This document shows, in pieces, positions 41,529 to 51,846 of a stretch of 64,000 nucleotides of DNA. The notes under the pieces are model-generated. The model saw only the letters and a list, made by a program, of their open reading frames with translations. It had not been told where the DNA came from and did no database searches. The translations under genes were made by a program, and so were the position numbers. The DNA comes from Helicobacter sp. 11S02596-1 (GTDB taxonomy: Bacteria; Campylobacterota; Campylobacteria; Campylobacterales; Helicobacteraceae). The stretch is taken from the NCBI RefSeq assembly GCF_002272825.1, contig NZ_MLAM01000008.1, positions 57,858 to 121,857 of the forward strand, given 5' to 3'. Position 1 is the stretch's first letter, and the number at the start of each line of letters is the position of its first letter.

Positions 41529-42932
41529 TTAGCGAATCCCAGAGGGGTCTTGGGTGTTTGCGTGTTCTTTTGGCTTGGCTTGGGGTGTTTCTTGGGGCTT
41601 ATCTTGTTCGCATTTCTCTGTGAGGTCTTCGCTCAAGATAAATCTTCTTGGGATAGTGAAGCGATGGGGCTGGTTTTGTTTATCTGGGATTGCAACATAA
41701 TACTCTTCGCCGATATTTGATAAGATTTTAGGGTATTGGATTTTGATCGCATCAGGACTGATGGCTATTTTCTCGGAGTTGTTTAGCTCTTGAGGGATGA
41801 GGGCTTTTGCTTGTGTGTCTAGAACCAATATTTTTGGGCTGTAGTTACCAAAGTGGAGTAGGGATATAAATTTTGATGAAAAAATTGCAGAAATGATTAT
41901 TGTTGTTAGGAAAAGAATGACTATAAATGTGATATAAGCATACCCTCTGAGTATAAAGGCAAGGGCTACTATATAAAAAATAATCAATAAAATTTCTAAT
42001 GTATAATTTGGAAAAATTATAATAAATAGAAAAAATACTATAGACATTAATAAAATAAATAATGTGAAGAGTGATGATTGGAAAATATTTTTTAAAATAT
42101 AACGATATAAAGAGAATATTGCCATTATAACCACAATGATACATACAAACCAATAGATACTTTTCATATTCCAATGATCTAAAATTGACATAACAATCGC
42201 AGGGCTTATCATAGAAATACTTAACAATAACACTTGTTTTTTACTTAGTGATTTATATCTAAATGTTTCTTCTATAATCAATGGAATTAAAACTTGCAGT
42301 ATTCCAAATATGATTCCTGCCAAAATCCCTGTGGTAGAAAGGACCATCAAATAAAACAAGAGGCTTTCTCGTGTCATATTGGGAATATACTCAAGTTTAA
42401 AAAAGAAATAGGATGTAAAAATGATAATACCGATGGTGAAGAACATCAGGAATGATAAAAATGGGTATTTTATCAAGTTATGAATAAAAAGCTTAATTCT
42501 TGATAAGCCAATTCCCATTCGTGAATTTAAAAAAGAATCAAAAATACATTCAAGTTTGAATCTGATTGCGGTATCTTCATTTATTGATTTTAACCAGCGG
42601 TATTGTTTATAAATTTTTTCATTGATCGAATCAAAGTCTTCAGAGAGAGTATCAAAGTCTTTTTCACTGATATTTTTGAGTAATTTTTGTTTCTCTTGAA
42701 GCATTTTTATCAAGGTATTTCTGGCACTCAAAAAATCAGGATTAGTTGATGTTTTTTTAATTTTTGTAATTTTGACTGAAAATGTTTTTTCAATGAGCTT
42801 TTTAAAAAAATTTATTATCTTGGTATAAAAATTGGGTTGCGTATCTTCCAGTATTTTTTCTAGCCCCACAATACATTTATCGCATTCTTGAAGCTCATTT
42901 TTCCGAATCCGTAAAATATCATCAAATGTCAT
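41529..42932 (-). CDS. Large unknown membrane protein, AT-rich
   Basis: 467 aa. Residues 1-140 are cytosolic, helical and charged, with the cysteine pair ECDKC near 17. About eight to nine hydrophobic helices fill 155-385. The C-terminal soluble tail ends in a Gln/Pro/Lys-rich stretch (KPQETPQAKPKEH). No motif recognised. Codon use in the membrane part is far more AT-rich than in neighbouring purH and miaA, which points to acquired DNA. AAAGG ribosome site; monocistronic. Confidence 0.7.
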   Translation of the reverse strand: MTFDDILRIRKNELQECDKCIVGLEKILEDTQPNFYTKIINFFKKLIEKTFSVKITKIKKTSTNPDFLSARNTLIKMLQEKQKLLKNISEKDFDTLSEDFDSINEKIYKQYRWLKSINEDTAIRFKLECIFDSFLNSRMGIGLSRIKLFIHNLIKYPFLSFLMFFTIGIIIFTSYFFFKLEYIPNMTRESLLFYLMVLSTTGILAGIIFGILQVLIPLIIEETFRYKSLSKKQVLLLSISMISPAIVMSILDHWNMKSIYWFVCIIVVIMAIFSLYRYILKNIFQSSLFTLFILLMSIVFFLFIIIFPNYTLEILLIIFYIVALAFILRGYAYITFIVILFLTTIIISAIFSSKFISLLHFGNYSPKILVLDTQAKALIPQELNNSEKIAISPDAIKIQYPKILSNIGEEYYVAIPDKQNQPHRFTIPRRFILSEDLTEKCEQDKPQETPQAKPKEHANTQDPSGIR

Positions 42933-43032
42933 TAAAAACCTTTATATTTCAAATCAATTGATTATAGGCAATAAATGATTAAAATAGATTGATTTTATAC
43001 AAAATATGCAAGCTAAAATTTCAAATTCCAAT

Positions 43033-43971
43033 TTATCGCATAACAACCCTATCAAAAATTTCTTTAGCACTTAGATGGGAAATATCTTGAAATTGTGTCC
43101 TATTAAATGTGCTTTGGCGTTTGGCAAGCTGGGTGGTGTGCGTGCAGATGGTATTTTGGAGTTCTTTTAAATCCATATGCCCATCAAGATAAGCGATACA
43201 CTCCTTAGGGCCAATCGCTTTGAAAGGCTGGCAATCCCTTTTGTAGGTCTTTAGCAACGAAGCAATCTCATCAACAAGCCCCATTTGGAGCATTTTTTGC
43301 GTGCGCTCATAGATCTTTTCTTTCAAAATCTCTTTGGCAATCGCAATGGCATAGATTTTGATCGGGTAAGCAAAGGGTTTTTTGGGGTGGTTTTGGAAAT
43401 ACACGCTTGGCGGTGTGGCGGTGGCAAAAAATATCTCTAAGGCTTTTTGCAAACGATACGTATCGTTATTGGCGATATTTTTGGCATAAAGCGGGTCGAT
43501 TTGAGCCAAAAAGGCGTGCGGGTTTTGGGATTGCAAACATTCATCGATACGTTGTTGGACTGATTGCTTTTCTTTTTCACAAAGCATAGGCATTTCGCTC
43601 AAACCCTCGATAATGGATTTGAGATAAAAACTACTGCCCCCAACGATAAGCAAGGTTTTTTTGGCTGTTTGCTTGATAGCAGTTTCTAAAAGGCTTTTAA
43701 AAATTTGGGCGTTATTATGCTCGTTGATAGTAAGCTCATTGATCCCGTAGTGTTTGATACGCCCAAGCTCTTCTACACTGGGTTTGGCAGCAGCGATGTT
43801 GATTTCTTGATAAATGCTAAGGGAATCTAGCGAGAAGATTTCCGCATCGATTTTTTCAGCGATTTCTAGGGCGAGGGCGGATTTGCCACTAGCAGTGGGT
43901 CCCAAAATCGCCATAATTTCGATGTCTTTTTTCGCCCCTTTTTCTTCCAATCTTTCTCCCAAATCAGCCAC
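43033..43971 (-). CDS. miaA: tRNA dimethylallyltransferase
   Basis: 312 aa from GTG 43971. P-loop AILGPTASGKSALALEIA, then FSLDSLSIYQEINIAAAKPS and LLIVGGSSFYLKSIIEGL; the tail QLAKRQSTFNRTQF is the tRNA-binding end. It adds the isopentenyl group to A37 of tRNAs reading UNN codons. The start is uncertain: the first 19 residues are not conserved in type, and ATG 43914 just before AILGP would give the usual length, but neither has a good ribosome site. Confidence 0.93.
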   Translation of the reverse strand: MADLGERLEEKGAKKDIEIMAILGPTASGKSALALEIAEKIDAEIFSLDSLSIYQEINIAAAKPSVEELGRIKHYGINELTINEHNNAQIFKSLLETAIKQTAKKTLLIVGGSSFYLKSIIEGLSEMPMLCEKEKQSVQQRIDECLQSQNPHAFLAQIDPLYAKNIANNDTYRLQKALEIFFATATPPSVYFQNHPKKPFAYPIKIYAIAIAKEILKEKIYERTQKMLQMGLVDEIASLLKTYKRDCQPFKAIGPKECIAYLDGHMDLKELQNTICTHTTQLAKRQSTFNRTQFQDISHLSAKEIFDRVVMR

Positions 43972-44121
43972 CCATCTTTGTAAAATATAAAATATTAGTT
44001 TAACATATTTTTGGGCTTTCAGGGTCGTTTTCCACGCTCGTTTGGTGCGTGATTAAACTCAAGTTTTGTCGCACATTGAGGCTGTGCGACTTATGATTGG
44101 GGATAAAATTTAGATAGAAAA

Positions 44122-45579
44122 TTACAGAGAAAATAAATCACTAAATTCATTGAAAGGCGTATTTTCCAAATCTGTCTGCGAGGCACAGAGATCTTTGATT
44201 TGGGCGCATTTTTTTGGGCTTAGCCTTGTGGCGAGATTGGCGTTAAATTTTTCAATCAACAGAGGAATCCCCTCTTTTCTCCTCCGTCGATGACCGATGG
44301 GGTATTCCACCGCAACATTTTGGCTTTTTGAGCCATCTTTATAAAATATTTGCACCGCATTGGCGATGGAGCGTTTATCAGGCTCTAAATATTCTCTTGT
44401 ATAGCGTTCATCAACCACCACTTCCATTTTGTCCCGCAACCTATCGATTCTTGGGTCTTTTGCGATGTCATCTTCGTAATGCTGTGCTTCAAGTTTGCCC
44501 TCCAATAAGCCGATGGCGACCATATATTGGATACAATGATCCCTATCAGCAGGATTGCTGAGAGGCCCTACTTTGTTGATGATTCGGTGGGCGCTTTCTT
44601 GGGTTGTGATGATGATTTTTTCAATATCATCGAGCCTGTTTTTTACTTCTTGATGGAGTTCTAGGGCTGCTTCGACAGCCGTTTGGGCGTGAAATTCAGC
44701 CGGAAAACTAATCTTAAAAAGCACATTTTCCATCACATAGCTACCAAATGGTTGGGGGATAGATAATTTTGCCCCTTTCATTTTGACATCTTCAAAGCCC
44801 CAAAATTTCGCACTCAAGGCACTTGGATAGCCCATTTCTCCGCTGATGGATTTCAAGGCAAGATTCACCCCTCGTGAGCTAGCATCCCCCGCTGCCCAAG
44901 ATTTTCTTGAGCCTGTATTGGGGGCGTGGCGATAGGTTCTTAGCGCACCCCCATCGATAAAGGCTTGCGAAACGGCGTTGCGGACTTCTTCAAAATTCCC
45001 TCCAAGTAGCACGCACGCCATCGCAGTTGAAGCAATCCGCACAAGCAAAACGTGATCAAGCCCTACTTTGTTAAAGCAATTATCCAATGCAAGGATACCT
45101 TGAATTTCGTGGGCTTTTATCATCGCTGTGAGGACATCTTTGACTTTCAGAGGGCTCAAGCCATTAGCGATGTTTTTTCGGCTCACATAATCACTCACCG
45201 CCCAGATAGCCCCCAGATTATCAGATGGGTGTCCCCATTCGCTAGCCAACCAGGTATCATTAAAATCCAGCCATCGCACCATCGCCCCAACATTAAAAGC
45301 CCCACGCTCCGGATCGAGTTGGTAGCTTGTGCCGGGAATCTTTGTGCCTAAAGGGCGAAATTCTGCCCCCTCAACCACAGGCCCTAAAAGCTTCGTGCAT
45401 TGCGGGAATTTGAGTGCCAAAAGCCCGCAACCTAGCGTATCCATCAGGCAGTATCTCGCTGTCTCATAGGCCTCTTTTGACGTGATGTTAAAATCAAGGG
45501 CATACGTGGCGATTTGTGATAAAAGCTCATCAAAATCAGGTCTTTTGCTGTCTAAAATTCCCATATCATTATTACTCAT
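44122..45579 (-). CDS. prpD: 2-methylcitrate dehydratase
   Basis: 485 aa, MmgE/PrpD fold. [14 protein letters not shown] near 48, [20 protein letters not shown] near 75-95, [19 protein letters not shown] near 109 and [19 protein letters not shown] near 290 are family motifs. It converts 2-methylcitrate to methylaconitate in propionate breakdown. AAGGAG precedes ATG; last gene of prpEBCD. No acnD/prpF pair is present, so PrpD is the dehydratase used. Confidence 0.94.
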   Translation of the reverse strand: MSNNDMGILDSKRPDFDELLSQIATYALDFNITSKEAYETARYCLMDTLGCGLLALKFPQCTKLLGPVVEGAEFRPLGTKIPGTSYQLDPERGAFNVGAMVRWLDFNDTWLASEWGHPSDNLGAIWAVSDYVSRKNIANGLSPLKVKDVLTAMIKAHEIQGILALDNCFNKVGLDHVLLVRIASTAMACVLLGGNFEEVRNAVSQAFIDGGALRTYRHAPNTGSRKSWAAGDASSRGVNLALKSISGEMGYPSALSAKFWGFEDVKMKGAKLSIPQPFGSYVMENVLFKISFPAEFHAQTAVEAALELHQEVKNRLDDIEKIIITTQESAHRIINKVGPLSNPADRDHCIQYMVAIGLLEGKLEAQHYEDDIAKDPRIDRLRDKMEVVVDERYTREYLEPDKRSIANAVQIFYKDGSKSQNVAVEYPIGHRRRRKEGIPLLIEKFNANLATRLSPKKCAQIKDLCASQTDLENTPFNEFSDLFSL

Positions 45580-45590
45580 AAAATCTCCTT

Positions 45591-46712
45591 TTATCGGTTT
45601 TGTATTGGGACATAAGGTCTATTTTGGGGACCTATGTATTCTGAACTGGGGCGAATAAGCTTATTATCTTGTCTTTGTTCGATGATATGTGCTAGCCAGC
45701 CAGTGGTCCTACTCATAATAAAAATCGGCGTGAAATAAGCTGTGGGGATTCCCATAAAATGGTAAGCAGAGGCACTATAAAAATCAAGATTGGGGAAAAG
45801 CTTTTTTTCTTCCCACATTAGTTTTTCTATCCCCTCTGAAATCGTATAAATTCGATCATCTCCAACATCTTGGGCGAGTTTTTTACTCCATTCTTTGATG
45901 ATGGCATTTCTTGGGTCGGCTTTGACATAAACGCGATGACCAAATCCCATAATCTTGGCTTTGTTTTCGAGTTTTTTTCGCACCCCTTTGATGGCTTCTT
46001 CTTGGGTGGAAAATTCCATTATCAAATCCATCGCTGCTTCGTTTGCCCCGCCGTGCAAAGGACCTCGCAACGCCCCAATCGCCGCCGTGATAGCTGAATA
46101 CGTATCTGAAAGTGTTGAGGTAACGATTCGAGCGGTGAATGTTGAGGCATTAAATTCGTGTTCTGCATAGAGTATCAAACTCGCATTCATCGCTTTTACC
46201 CAGAGGGGTTTGGGCGGTTTGCGATGGAGTTTTTCCAAAAAATACCCCGCAATGCTTTCCTCATCGCTTTGGGTGCTGATTTCTGTTTTGTCGTGGTGAT
46301 AATGATGCCAAAACGTGAGTATCGAAGGAAAAATGCCAAGAAGACGGATACTAATGTCTTCTTGATTGCTAAAATCAGGCTTTTCTTTTTCCACGCACCC
46401 TAGTAGCGAACAGCCTGTGCGCATCACATCCATTGGATGAGCGTCTTTGGGGATGAGTTTGAGAGCTTCTTTGATGGGGTCTGGGAGATTACGAGCGATT
46501 TTGAGTTTGTGTTTGAATGCTTGGAGTTGCTCTTGTGATGGGAGATCCCCAAAAATCAAAAGATATGCCACCTCCTCAAACTGCGCTAAATTTGCCAACT
46601 CGATAATATCATACCCGCGATAATTTAATCCGTGTCCCGTGCCTACTGTGCAGATAGCAGATTTTCCTGCGACTACACCCGCAAGCCCGCCGACTTTTTT
46701 CTTGGTTTCCAT
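45591..46712 (-). CDS. prpC: 2-methylcitrate synthase
   Basis: 373 aa, citrate-synthase fold. [12 protein letters not shown] near 30, [18 protein letters not shown] near 184-200 with catalytic His, [15 protein letters not shown] near 256 and [20 protein letters not shown] with catalytic Asp near 305. Shorter than GltA and placed inside prp, hence methylcitrate synthase: it joins propionyl-CoA and oxaloacetate. Ribosome site AAGGAG is in the prpB end; the ATG begins 1 base after the TGA. Confidence 0.93.
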   Translation of the reverse strand: METKKKVGGLAGVVAGKSAICTVGTGHGLNYRGYDIIELANLAQFEEVAYLLIFGDLPSQEQLQAFKHKLKIARNLPDPIKEALKLIPKDAHPMDVMRTGCSLLGCVEKEKPDFSNQEDISIRLLGIFPSILTFWHHYHHDKTEISTQSDEESIAGYFLEKLHRKPPKPLWVKAMNASLILYAEHEFNASTFTARIVTSTLSDTYSAITAAIGALRGPLHGGANEAAMDLIMEFSTQEEAIKGVRKKLENKAKIMGFGHRVYVKADPRNAIIKEWSKKLAQDVGDDRIYTISEGIEKLMWEEKKLFPNLDFYSASAYHFMGIPTAYFTPIFIMSRTTGWLAHIIEQRQDNKLIRPSSEYIGPQNRPYVPIQNR

Positions 46713-47591
46713 TCAAGACTCCTTATTTTTAAATAATCTATCGAGTTTTTTTTCAAAATCGTGGTAGTTAAGCATTGCGTAAAGTTCATCTCGGGTTTGC
46801 ATTAGCTCAAGACTATTTTTTTGTGTCCCATTTTTTAGAATATCTTGAAAAACCCTCAAAGCTGCTTGGTTCATCGCCCGAAATGCCGAGAGAGGATAAA
46901 GCACCATTGCAATACCGACATTTTTGAGTTCTTCTGTCGTGAAATAGGGCGTTTTGCCAAACTCTGTGATATTGGCTAACACAGGCACGTGGATGGATTT
47001 TGTAAATTCTTTGTATTCTTCTAGGGTGTGGATAGCTTCAGCAAAAATCATATCTGCCCCTGCTTCTACATAGGCAAGCGCACGCTCAATTGCAGCCTCT
47101 TGACCCTCGCTAGCGTGGGCGTCAGTCCGTGCCATCACGACAAAATCAGGATCTGTTTTGCCATCGATTGCAGCCTTGATACGATCGCACATTTCTGCTT
47201 TGCTGACTAATTCTTTGCCCGGTCTATGCCCGCAACGTTTTTGGGATACTTGATCTTCGATATGACAACCCGCAGCTCCGGATTTGGTAAGTTCTTTGAT
47301 GGTTCTTGCGATGTTAAACGCCCCACCCCAGCCTGTATCGGCATCGACTAATAACGGCAGTGATGAAGCCGCTGTGATACGCCTGACATCGATACAAACA
47401 TCTTCGAGATTTGTCATCCCAAGATCGGGCAAACCAATGCTCGCATTTGCCACGCCCGCCCCGCTTAGATAGAGGGCTTTTGCACCTGATTTTTCTGCTT
47501 GCATTGCACTATAGGCGTTGATAACGCCCAAAATTTGCAATGGGTGATTTTCTTGCACGGCTAATCTAAATTTTTTTCCTGCACTAATCAT
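46713..47591 (-). CDS. prpB: 2-methylisocitrate lyase
   Basis: 292 aa, isocitrate lyase/PEP mutase barrel. [16 protein letters not shown] near 85, catalytic Cys in [13 protein letters not shown] (near 120), [17 protein letters not shown] near 155. It splits 2-methylisocitrate to pyruvate and succinate. AAAGGAG precedes ATG; ATGA overlap with prpE. Confidence 0.95.
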   Translation of the reverse strand: MISAGKKFRLAVQENHPLQILGVINAYSAMQAEKSGAKALYLSGAGVANASIGLPDLGMTNLEDVCIDVRRITAASSLPLLVDADTGWGGAFNIARTIKELTKSGAAGCHIEDQVSQKRCGHRPGKELVSKAEMCDRIKAAIDGKTDPDFVVMARTDAHASEGQEAAIERALAYVEAGADMIFAEAIHTLEEYKEFTKSIHVPVLANITEFGKTPYFTTEELKNVGIAMVLYPLSAFRAMNQAALRVFQDILKNGTQKNSLELMQTRDELYAMLNYHDFEKKLDRLFKNKES

Positions 47592-49501
47592 TCTTTCTCC
47601 TTTGATGGCTTGGGCAATGGGTAGCCCAATGATTTGATGGCTTCTTCTATCTCGCCCAATACGCTTTCATCTTCGATGGTGCTAGGGGTTTGCCATTCCT
47701 CCCCATCGGCTATTTTTCGCATTGTCGCCCGCAAAATCTTCCCGCTCCTTGTCTTGGGGAGACGATGGACCACAGCGACAAGATGGAGGCTGGCGATCGC
47801 CCCGATTTCCTCACGCACGATCTGTCTGATCCCATCGCCGATAGCATCTTTATCCCTGACAATGCCATCTTTGAGGACAATCAAAGCCATCGGGATTTCG
47901 CCTTTGAGCGAATCATTCACGCCAATAACGGCACATTCTGCGACATCAGGGTGTTTGGAGATGGCTTCTTCCATCCCGCCGGTAGAGAGCCTATGCCCGG
48001 CTACATTGATAACCCCATCCATTCGCCCCATCACAAACACATAGCCGTCTTTGTCGATGTAGCCACTATCGCCTGTGAGATAATAGCCTTTGTAGTGGTT
48101 GAGATAGGCACGTTTGTAACGGGTATCATCACCCCAGATAGTCATCAAACACGCCGGGGGTAAGGGTAGCTTGATGACAAGGTTGCCGAGTTTGCCATTT
48201 TTGCATTCTTTGCCATCATCATCTAAGACTTTGAGATTAAATCCGGGCATTGGCTTGGTGGGCGAACCCGGTTTGATAGGCATTTGCTCAAGCCCGATGG
48301 GATTTGCAGCGATTGCCCAGCCCGTTTCAGTCTGCCACCAATGATCGATAACAGGCTTCCCTGTGATGTTTTGTATCCATTGGAGTGTGTCGCTATCGCA
48401 CCGCTCGCCTGCGACAAAAACAGCTTTGAGATGGCTCAGATCGTATTTTTTGACCCATTGGGCTTGGGGGTCTTCTTTTTTGATCGCCCGAAAGGCAGTC
48501 GGGGCTGAAAAAAGGATATTGACTTTGTATTCTTCACAAACCCGCCAAAATGCACCCGGATCAGGCGTTTTTACCGGCTTGCCCTCATATACGATGGTGG
48601 TGCATCCATTCATCAGCGGGGCATATACGATGTAGCTATGCCCCACGACCCAGCCGACATCACTCGCTGCCCAAAATACATCGCCGGGCTTGGCATTATA
48701 GATATTATCCATCGACCATTTGAGCGCGACAGAATGCCCGCCATTGCTCCGAACAACGCCTTTGGGTTTGCCTGTTGTGCCAGATGTATAGAGGATATAA
48801 AGCGGATCAGTAGCATCAACAGGGACACAATCGATGGGGTCTGTTTTTTCTTCTTCGCTTTCCCAATCCACATCACGCCACGGGAGCATATTGGCTCTTT
48901 CTTGCGGGCGTTGCCAAATCAAGCAAGTGGTGGGCTTATGGCTTGATTTTTTGATGGCTTCATCTAAAATCGGCTTGTATTTAATCATCCGACTCACTTC
49001 AATCCCACAAGACGCACTTATAATCACACGGGGTTTGGCATCTTCTATCCTTGCGGCAAGCTCGTGGGCGGCAAACCCACCAAAAACGACGGAGTGGATT
49101 GCCCCGATACGCGCACAAGCAAGCATAGCGATGATGGCTTCTGGAATCATCGGCATATAGATGATGACTCGATCGCCTTTTACCACGCCTTTATTCACCA
49201 GAATCCCTGCCGTTTTGGCTACTCGATTGCGTAATTCTTTGTAGGTGAAAGTCTTTTTGGTATCGGTTACTGGGGAGTCATAAATCAGGGCAAGTTGGTC
49301 GCCCCTGCCATTTTCGATATGCAGATCCAAGGCGTTATAACAGCTATTCATACAGCCCCCGACAAACCATCGGTAGTGGTCATTCATCACATCAAGGACC
49401 TTATCCCATTCGTGATACCAATGCACTTTTTTGGCAGCTTCAGCCCAAAAAGCCTCAGGGTCTTGGATAGACTCTTTATAAATCGTTTCATAATCGGACA
49501 T
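47588..49501 (-). CDS. prpE: Propionyl-CoA synthetase
   Basis: 637 aa, ANL adenylate-forming enzyme. [20 protein letters not shown] (about 232-251), the [12 protein letters not shown] acyl-binding motif near 388, [20 protein letters not shown], and the C-terminal acetylatable Lys in [16 protein letters not shown]. It activates propionate with ATP and CoA. It could also take acetate; operon membership decides for propionate. GGAGG is a strong ribosome site. First gene of prpEBCD. Confidence 0.93.
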   Translation of the reverse strand: MSDYETIYKESIQDPEAFWAEAAKKVHWYHEWDKVLDVMNDHYRWFVGGCMNSCYNALDLHIENGRGDQLALIYDSPVTDTKKTFTYKELRNRVAKTAGILVNKGVVKGDRVIIYMPMIPEAIIAMLACARIGAIHSVVFGGFAAHELAARIEDAKPRVIISASCGIEVSRMIKYKPILDEAIKKSSHKPTTCLIWQRPQERANMLPWRDVDWESEEEKTDPIDCVPVDATDPLYILYTSGTTGKPKGVVRSNGGHSVALKWSMDNIYNAKPGDVFWAASDVGWVVGHSYIVYAPLMNGCTTIVYEGKPVKTPDPGAFWRVCEEYKVNILFSAPTAFRAIKKEDPQAQWVKKYDLSHLKAVFVAGERCDSDTLQWIQNITGKPVIDHWWQTETGWAIAANPIGLEQMPIKPGSPTKPMPGFNLKVLDDDGKECKNGKLGNLVIKLPLPPACLMTIWGDDTRYKRAYLNHYKGYYLTGDSGYIDKDGYVFVMGRMDGVINVAGHRLSTGGMEEAISKHPDVAECAVIGVNDSLKGEIPMALIVLKDGIVRDKDAIGDGIRQIVREEIGAIASLHLVAVVHRLPKTRSGKILRATMRKIADGEEWQTPSTIEDESVLGEIEEAIKSLGYPLPKPSKEKE

Positions 49502-49517
49502 TTCTCGCCTCCTTGTT

Positions 49518-49542
49518 AGGGGTATGGAGATATTCTACCCCT
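49518..49542. promoter_or_regulatory. Inverted repeat in the prpE leader
   Basis: AGGGGTA (49518-49524) and TACCCCT (49536-49542), perfect 7-base arms with an 11-base centre, just upstream of the prpE ribosome site and about 100 bases from the divergent regulator start. It could be an operator or an mRNA hairpin. A weaker dyad TTTAG...CTAAA lies at 49590-49609. Confidence 0.5.
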
Positions 49543-49640
49543 TGGTTTGAGATTATTTTTGAACGATTTTGCGGGATATTCATCAAATTTTTAGGCAAAA
49601 ATGGCTAAATTGTATAAAAATTGTGCATTTAGGGGTGGTT

Positions 49641-50576
49641 ATGGGGATAAAAAATGGCATTGAGCGCTTGATCGCGATTTATAACCGCTATGGGATGAGT
49701 ATTTCAAGATTTTCTACCATCATCGCCAAAGATAGGCGGACATTGACATCGTGGATAGACAAGACCACATCAAAAGAGCCTCCTGAAAGTGTCAAAAACG
49801 CCATTTGTGCTTTTTTCAGATACCCCAAAAGCATTTGGGATTGTTCTGATGAGATGTTTGAAGAATTGCTTGAAAAAATCCCCGAAGAACAAGTCCGTAT
49901 CATTGATAAGGGTTATGAGGGCGGGCTGGCGTATATATTAGATAAAGAAAAAGAAGAACGATTTGTGATCCACCCCAGATTCCCCGGTCCAGCTTATCGG
50001 GATAAAATCGTGGATTCCCCTTACAAAACCTCGACTTCTGTTTTAGCAAAAAAACTCCGCTCAATGCGTAGCGAGCATATTTTGGAGTATGGTTTTGTAT
50101 CAGTGGAGTGGTATAGTATCGAATCGCTTTTGAAATTTGCATTTTCCCCTATTGGCAATCCCTACACAATGGAGCAAAAAATCCAGATATTAGGGTTGGT
50201 ATATGATACTTTTGATGATAATTACAACAAAAGTTTATATTTGTTTGATTCTCATTCTACCAAGCTTTATGGGATGGATACGGCTTATATTTCTATCAAT
50301 CCCAAACAAAAGATTTTATTTTTTAAAATGCCTATTGATTCACTGATTGTTGAGATCAGCAATCAAGTCCTCATCGATAGGGTGCATCGGTATTTTACTT
50401 CGATGTCTCAAACCCCTAAGCATATCTTGAGAACGGATTCACCCAAGATAATTGCGATGTTGCTTGAATGCCTCAAAAACAGGTGTTCGCTTCTGGAGTT
50501 TTATGAACACGTGTCGCTAAAGACCACTTATGGCGAGCTTTTTGCCAACAATATTTCAGTAGATTGCCCGAGGTGA
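49641..50576 (+). CDS. Candidate transcription regulator of the prp operon
   Basis: 311 aa. Residues 10-60 look like a helix-turn-helix of the Cro/XRE kind (GMSISRFSTIIAKDRRTLTSWI). The rest has no family I can name; it is neither a sigma54-type PrpR nor a GntR or LysR protein by appearance. It diverges from prpE, sharing the region with the 49518 dyad, so control of the methylcitrate operon is the obvious guess. AGGGG before ATG 49641 supports this start; an in-frame upstream start at 49569 is weaker. Confidence 0.65.
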   Translation: MGIKNGIERLIAIYNRYGMSISRFSTIIAKDRRTLTSWIDKTTSKEPPESVKNAICAFFRYPKSIWDCSDEMFEELLEKIPEEQVRIIDKGYEGGLAYILDKEKEERFVIHPRFPGPAYRDKIVDSPYKTSTSVLAKKLRSMRSEHILEYGFVSVEWYSIESLLKFAFSPIGNPYTMEQKIQILGLVYDTFDDNYNKSLYLFDSHSTKLYGMDTAYISINPKQKILFFKMPIDSLIVEISNQVLIDRVHRYFTSMSQTPKHILRTDSPKIIAMLLECLKNRCSLLEFYEHVSLKTTYGELFANNISVDCPR

Positions 50577-50580
50577 GTTG

Positions 50581-51846
50581 TTATTTTTCTATTTGGGAGG
50601 TTTCTGATTCGATGGAGTTGGTATTAAGCAATCGATCGATTTTAGCTAGGGAGATAGCGATCTCGTATTTGGATTGGGTGATATTGGTTTTGGCGGTAGT
50701 GAGGAGAAATTGCGCATTTAACAGCTCGGTGTAGGTGGCAATATTTTGGTTATAGCGGTTATTAACAATCCGATAGTTTTCTTCAGCTTGCTTCAGCGAG
50801 ATGGAGGCGACTTTAAATTGTTCTTTGGCAAGGTCAAATTCATTGAGGATTTTATTGATTTGAATCCTCAAATCTTTTTTGGACTGGTTGATTTTGCTTA
50901 GCAACGAGAGGTAATAAAGCTTTTTTGCTTGATAATTATGCTGATCGCTAAGCCCATCAAAGATATTCCAAGAAAAAACAATCCTTGCTTGGCTTTGGAG
51001 TGCGTAGCTCGTGCGTGCGATACTGCCCCCATTGATATACCAAAATTTTGAAGCTACCGCATCGATCGTGGGCAAAAACGCCCCTTTGGCGATATTGACT
51101 TCAAAAGCAGCCGATTGCAGTAATGATTGCAATCGCAAGTAGTCGGGATTTTCAGATAAGACTTTTTGCAAAATATCCTCTGTTTTGAAGCTTTTTTCAG
51201 TCGGGATAGCGATGTCTTGGAGATCTGCAGGCGAGATGGGAATGCCTAAAAGCGTGCTAAGAGTGTTTTTGAAATATTCCAGATTGAGTTGGCTATTTTT
51301 AAGCGTGATATCGGCATTAGCGATCAAAACTTCCACGCTCAACACTTCATTTTTCGCACGAAAGCCTTGATTGTAAAATTGCTGGGCTTTTTTCTTTTGG
51401 GCTTGGAGGAGTTTTTTGGATTGCTGGGCGATTTGGAGTGTATCGATCGCTTTTAAAATCGATATATAAGTTATTTTGGTCTCCAAAGCCACATCAGCAA
51501 TCTGGGTTTGAAGCGCGTATTCTTGGCTTTTTTGCGCCTGTTTGGAATCCTTGATGGTGTAATAATCTTTTAACCCGTTAAAAAGATTATACCTGCCCGT
51601 GAGATTAAAACTATTGAGGAAATAATCTGGCGACTCCCCCGGGATGTTGTAACTAAAAATATAGCCAAAATCGAGCTTTGGCATTAAGGTGGCAAGCTTG
51701 GCGTTAGCGTCGTGCTGGGATTTTTCATATAGATAATTTTGGGATTTGATTTTATCGCTGTTTTTGATCGCTTGTGCGATGGCTTCTTGTATATCGAGCC
51801 CAAAACACGCCTGCAAACAAACAAGCCACAAAACCCAAATCTTCAT
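50581..51846 (-). CDS. TolC-family outer membrane efflux protein
   Basis: 421 aa. Signal peptide MKIWVLWLVCLQACFG; long coiled-coil helices with the internal repeat of the family (LQAQKKKAQQFYNQGFRAKNE near 160 and LKQAEENYRIVNNRYNQNIA near 365). It forms the outer-membrane channel of the tripartite pump. TAATG with the RND gene, so strictly co-translated. Confidence 0.92.
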   Translation of the reverse strand: MKIWVLWLVCLQACFGLDIQEAIAQAIKNSDKIKSQNYLYEKSQHDANAKLATLMPKLDFGYIFSYNIPGESPDYFLNSFNLTGRYNLFNGLKDYYTIKDSKQAQKSQEYALQTQIADVALETKITYISILKAIDTLQIAQQSKKLLQAQKKKAQQFYNQGFRAKNEVLSVEVLIANADITLKNSQLNLEYFKNTLSTLLGIPISPADLQDIAIPTEKSFKTEDILQKVLSENPDYLRLQSLLQSAAFEVNIAKGAFLPTIDAVASKFWYINGGSIARTSYALQSQARIVFSWNIFDGLSDQHNYQAKKLYYLSLLSKINQSKKDLRIQINKILNEFDLAKEQFKVASISLKQAEENYRIVNNRYNQNIATYTELLNAQFLLTTAKTNITQSKYEIAISLAKIDRLLNTNSIESETSQIEK

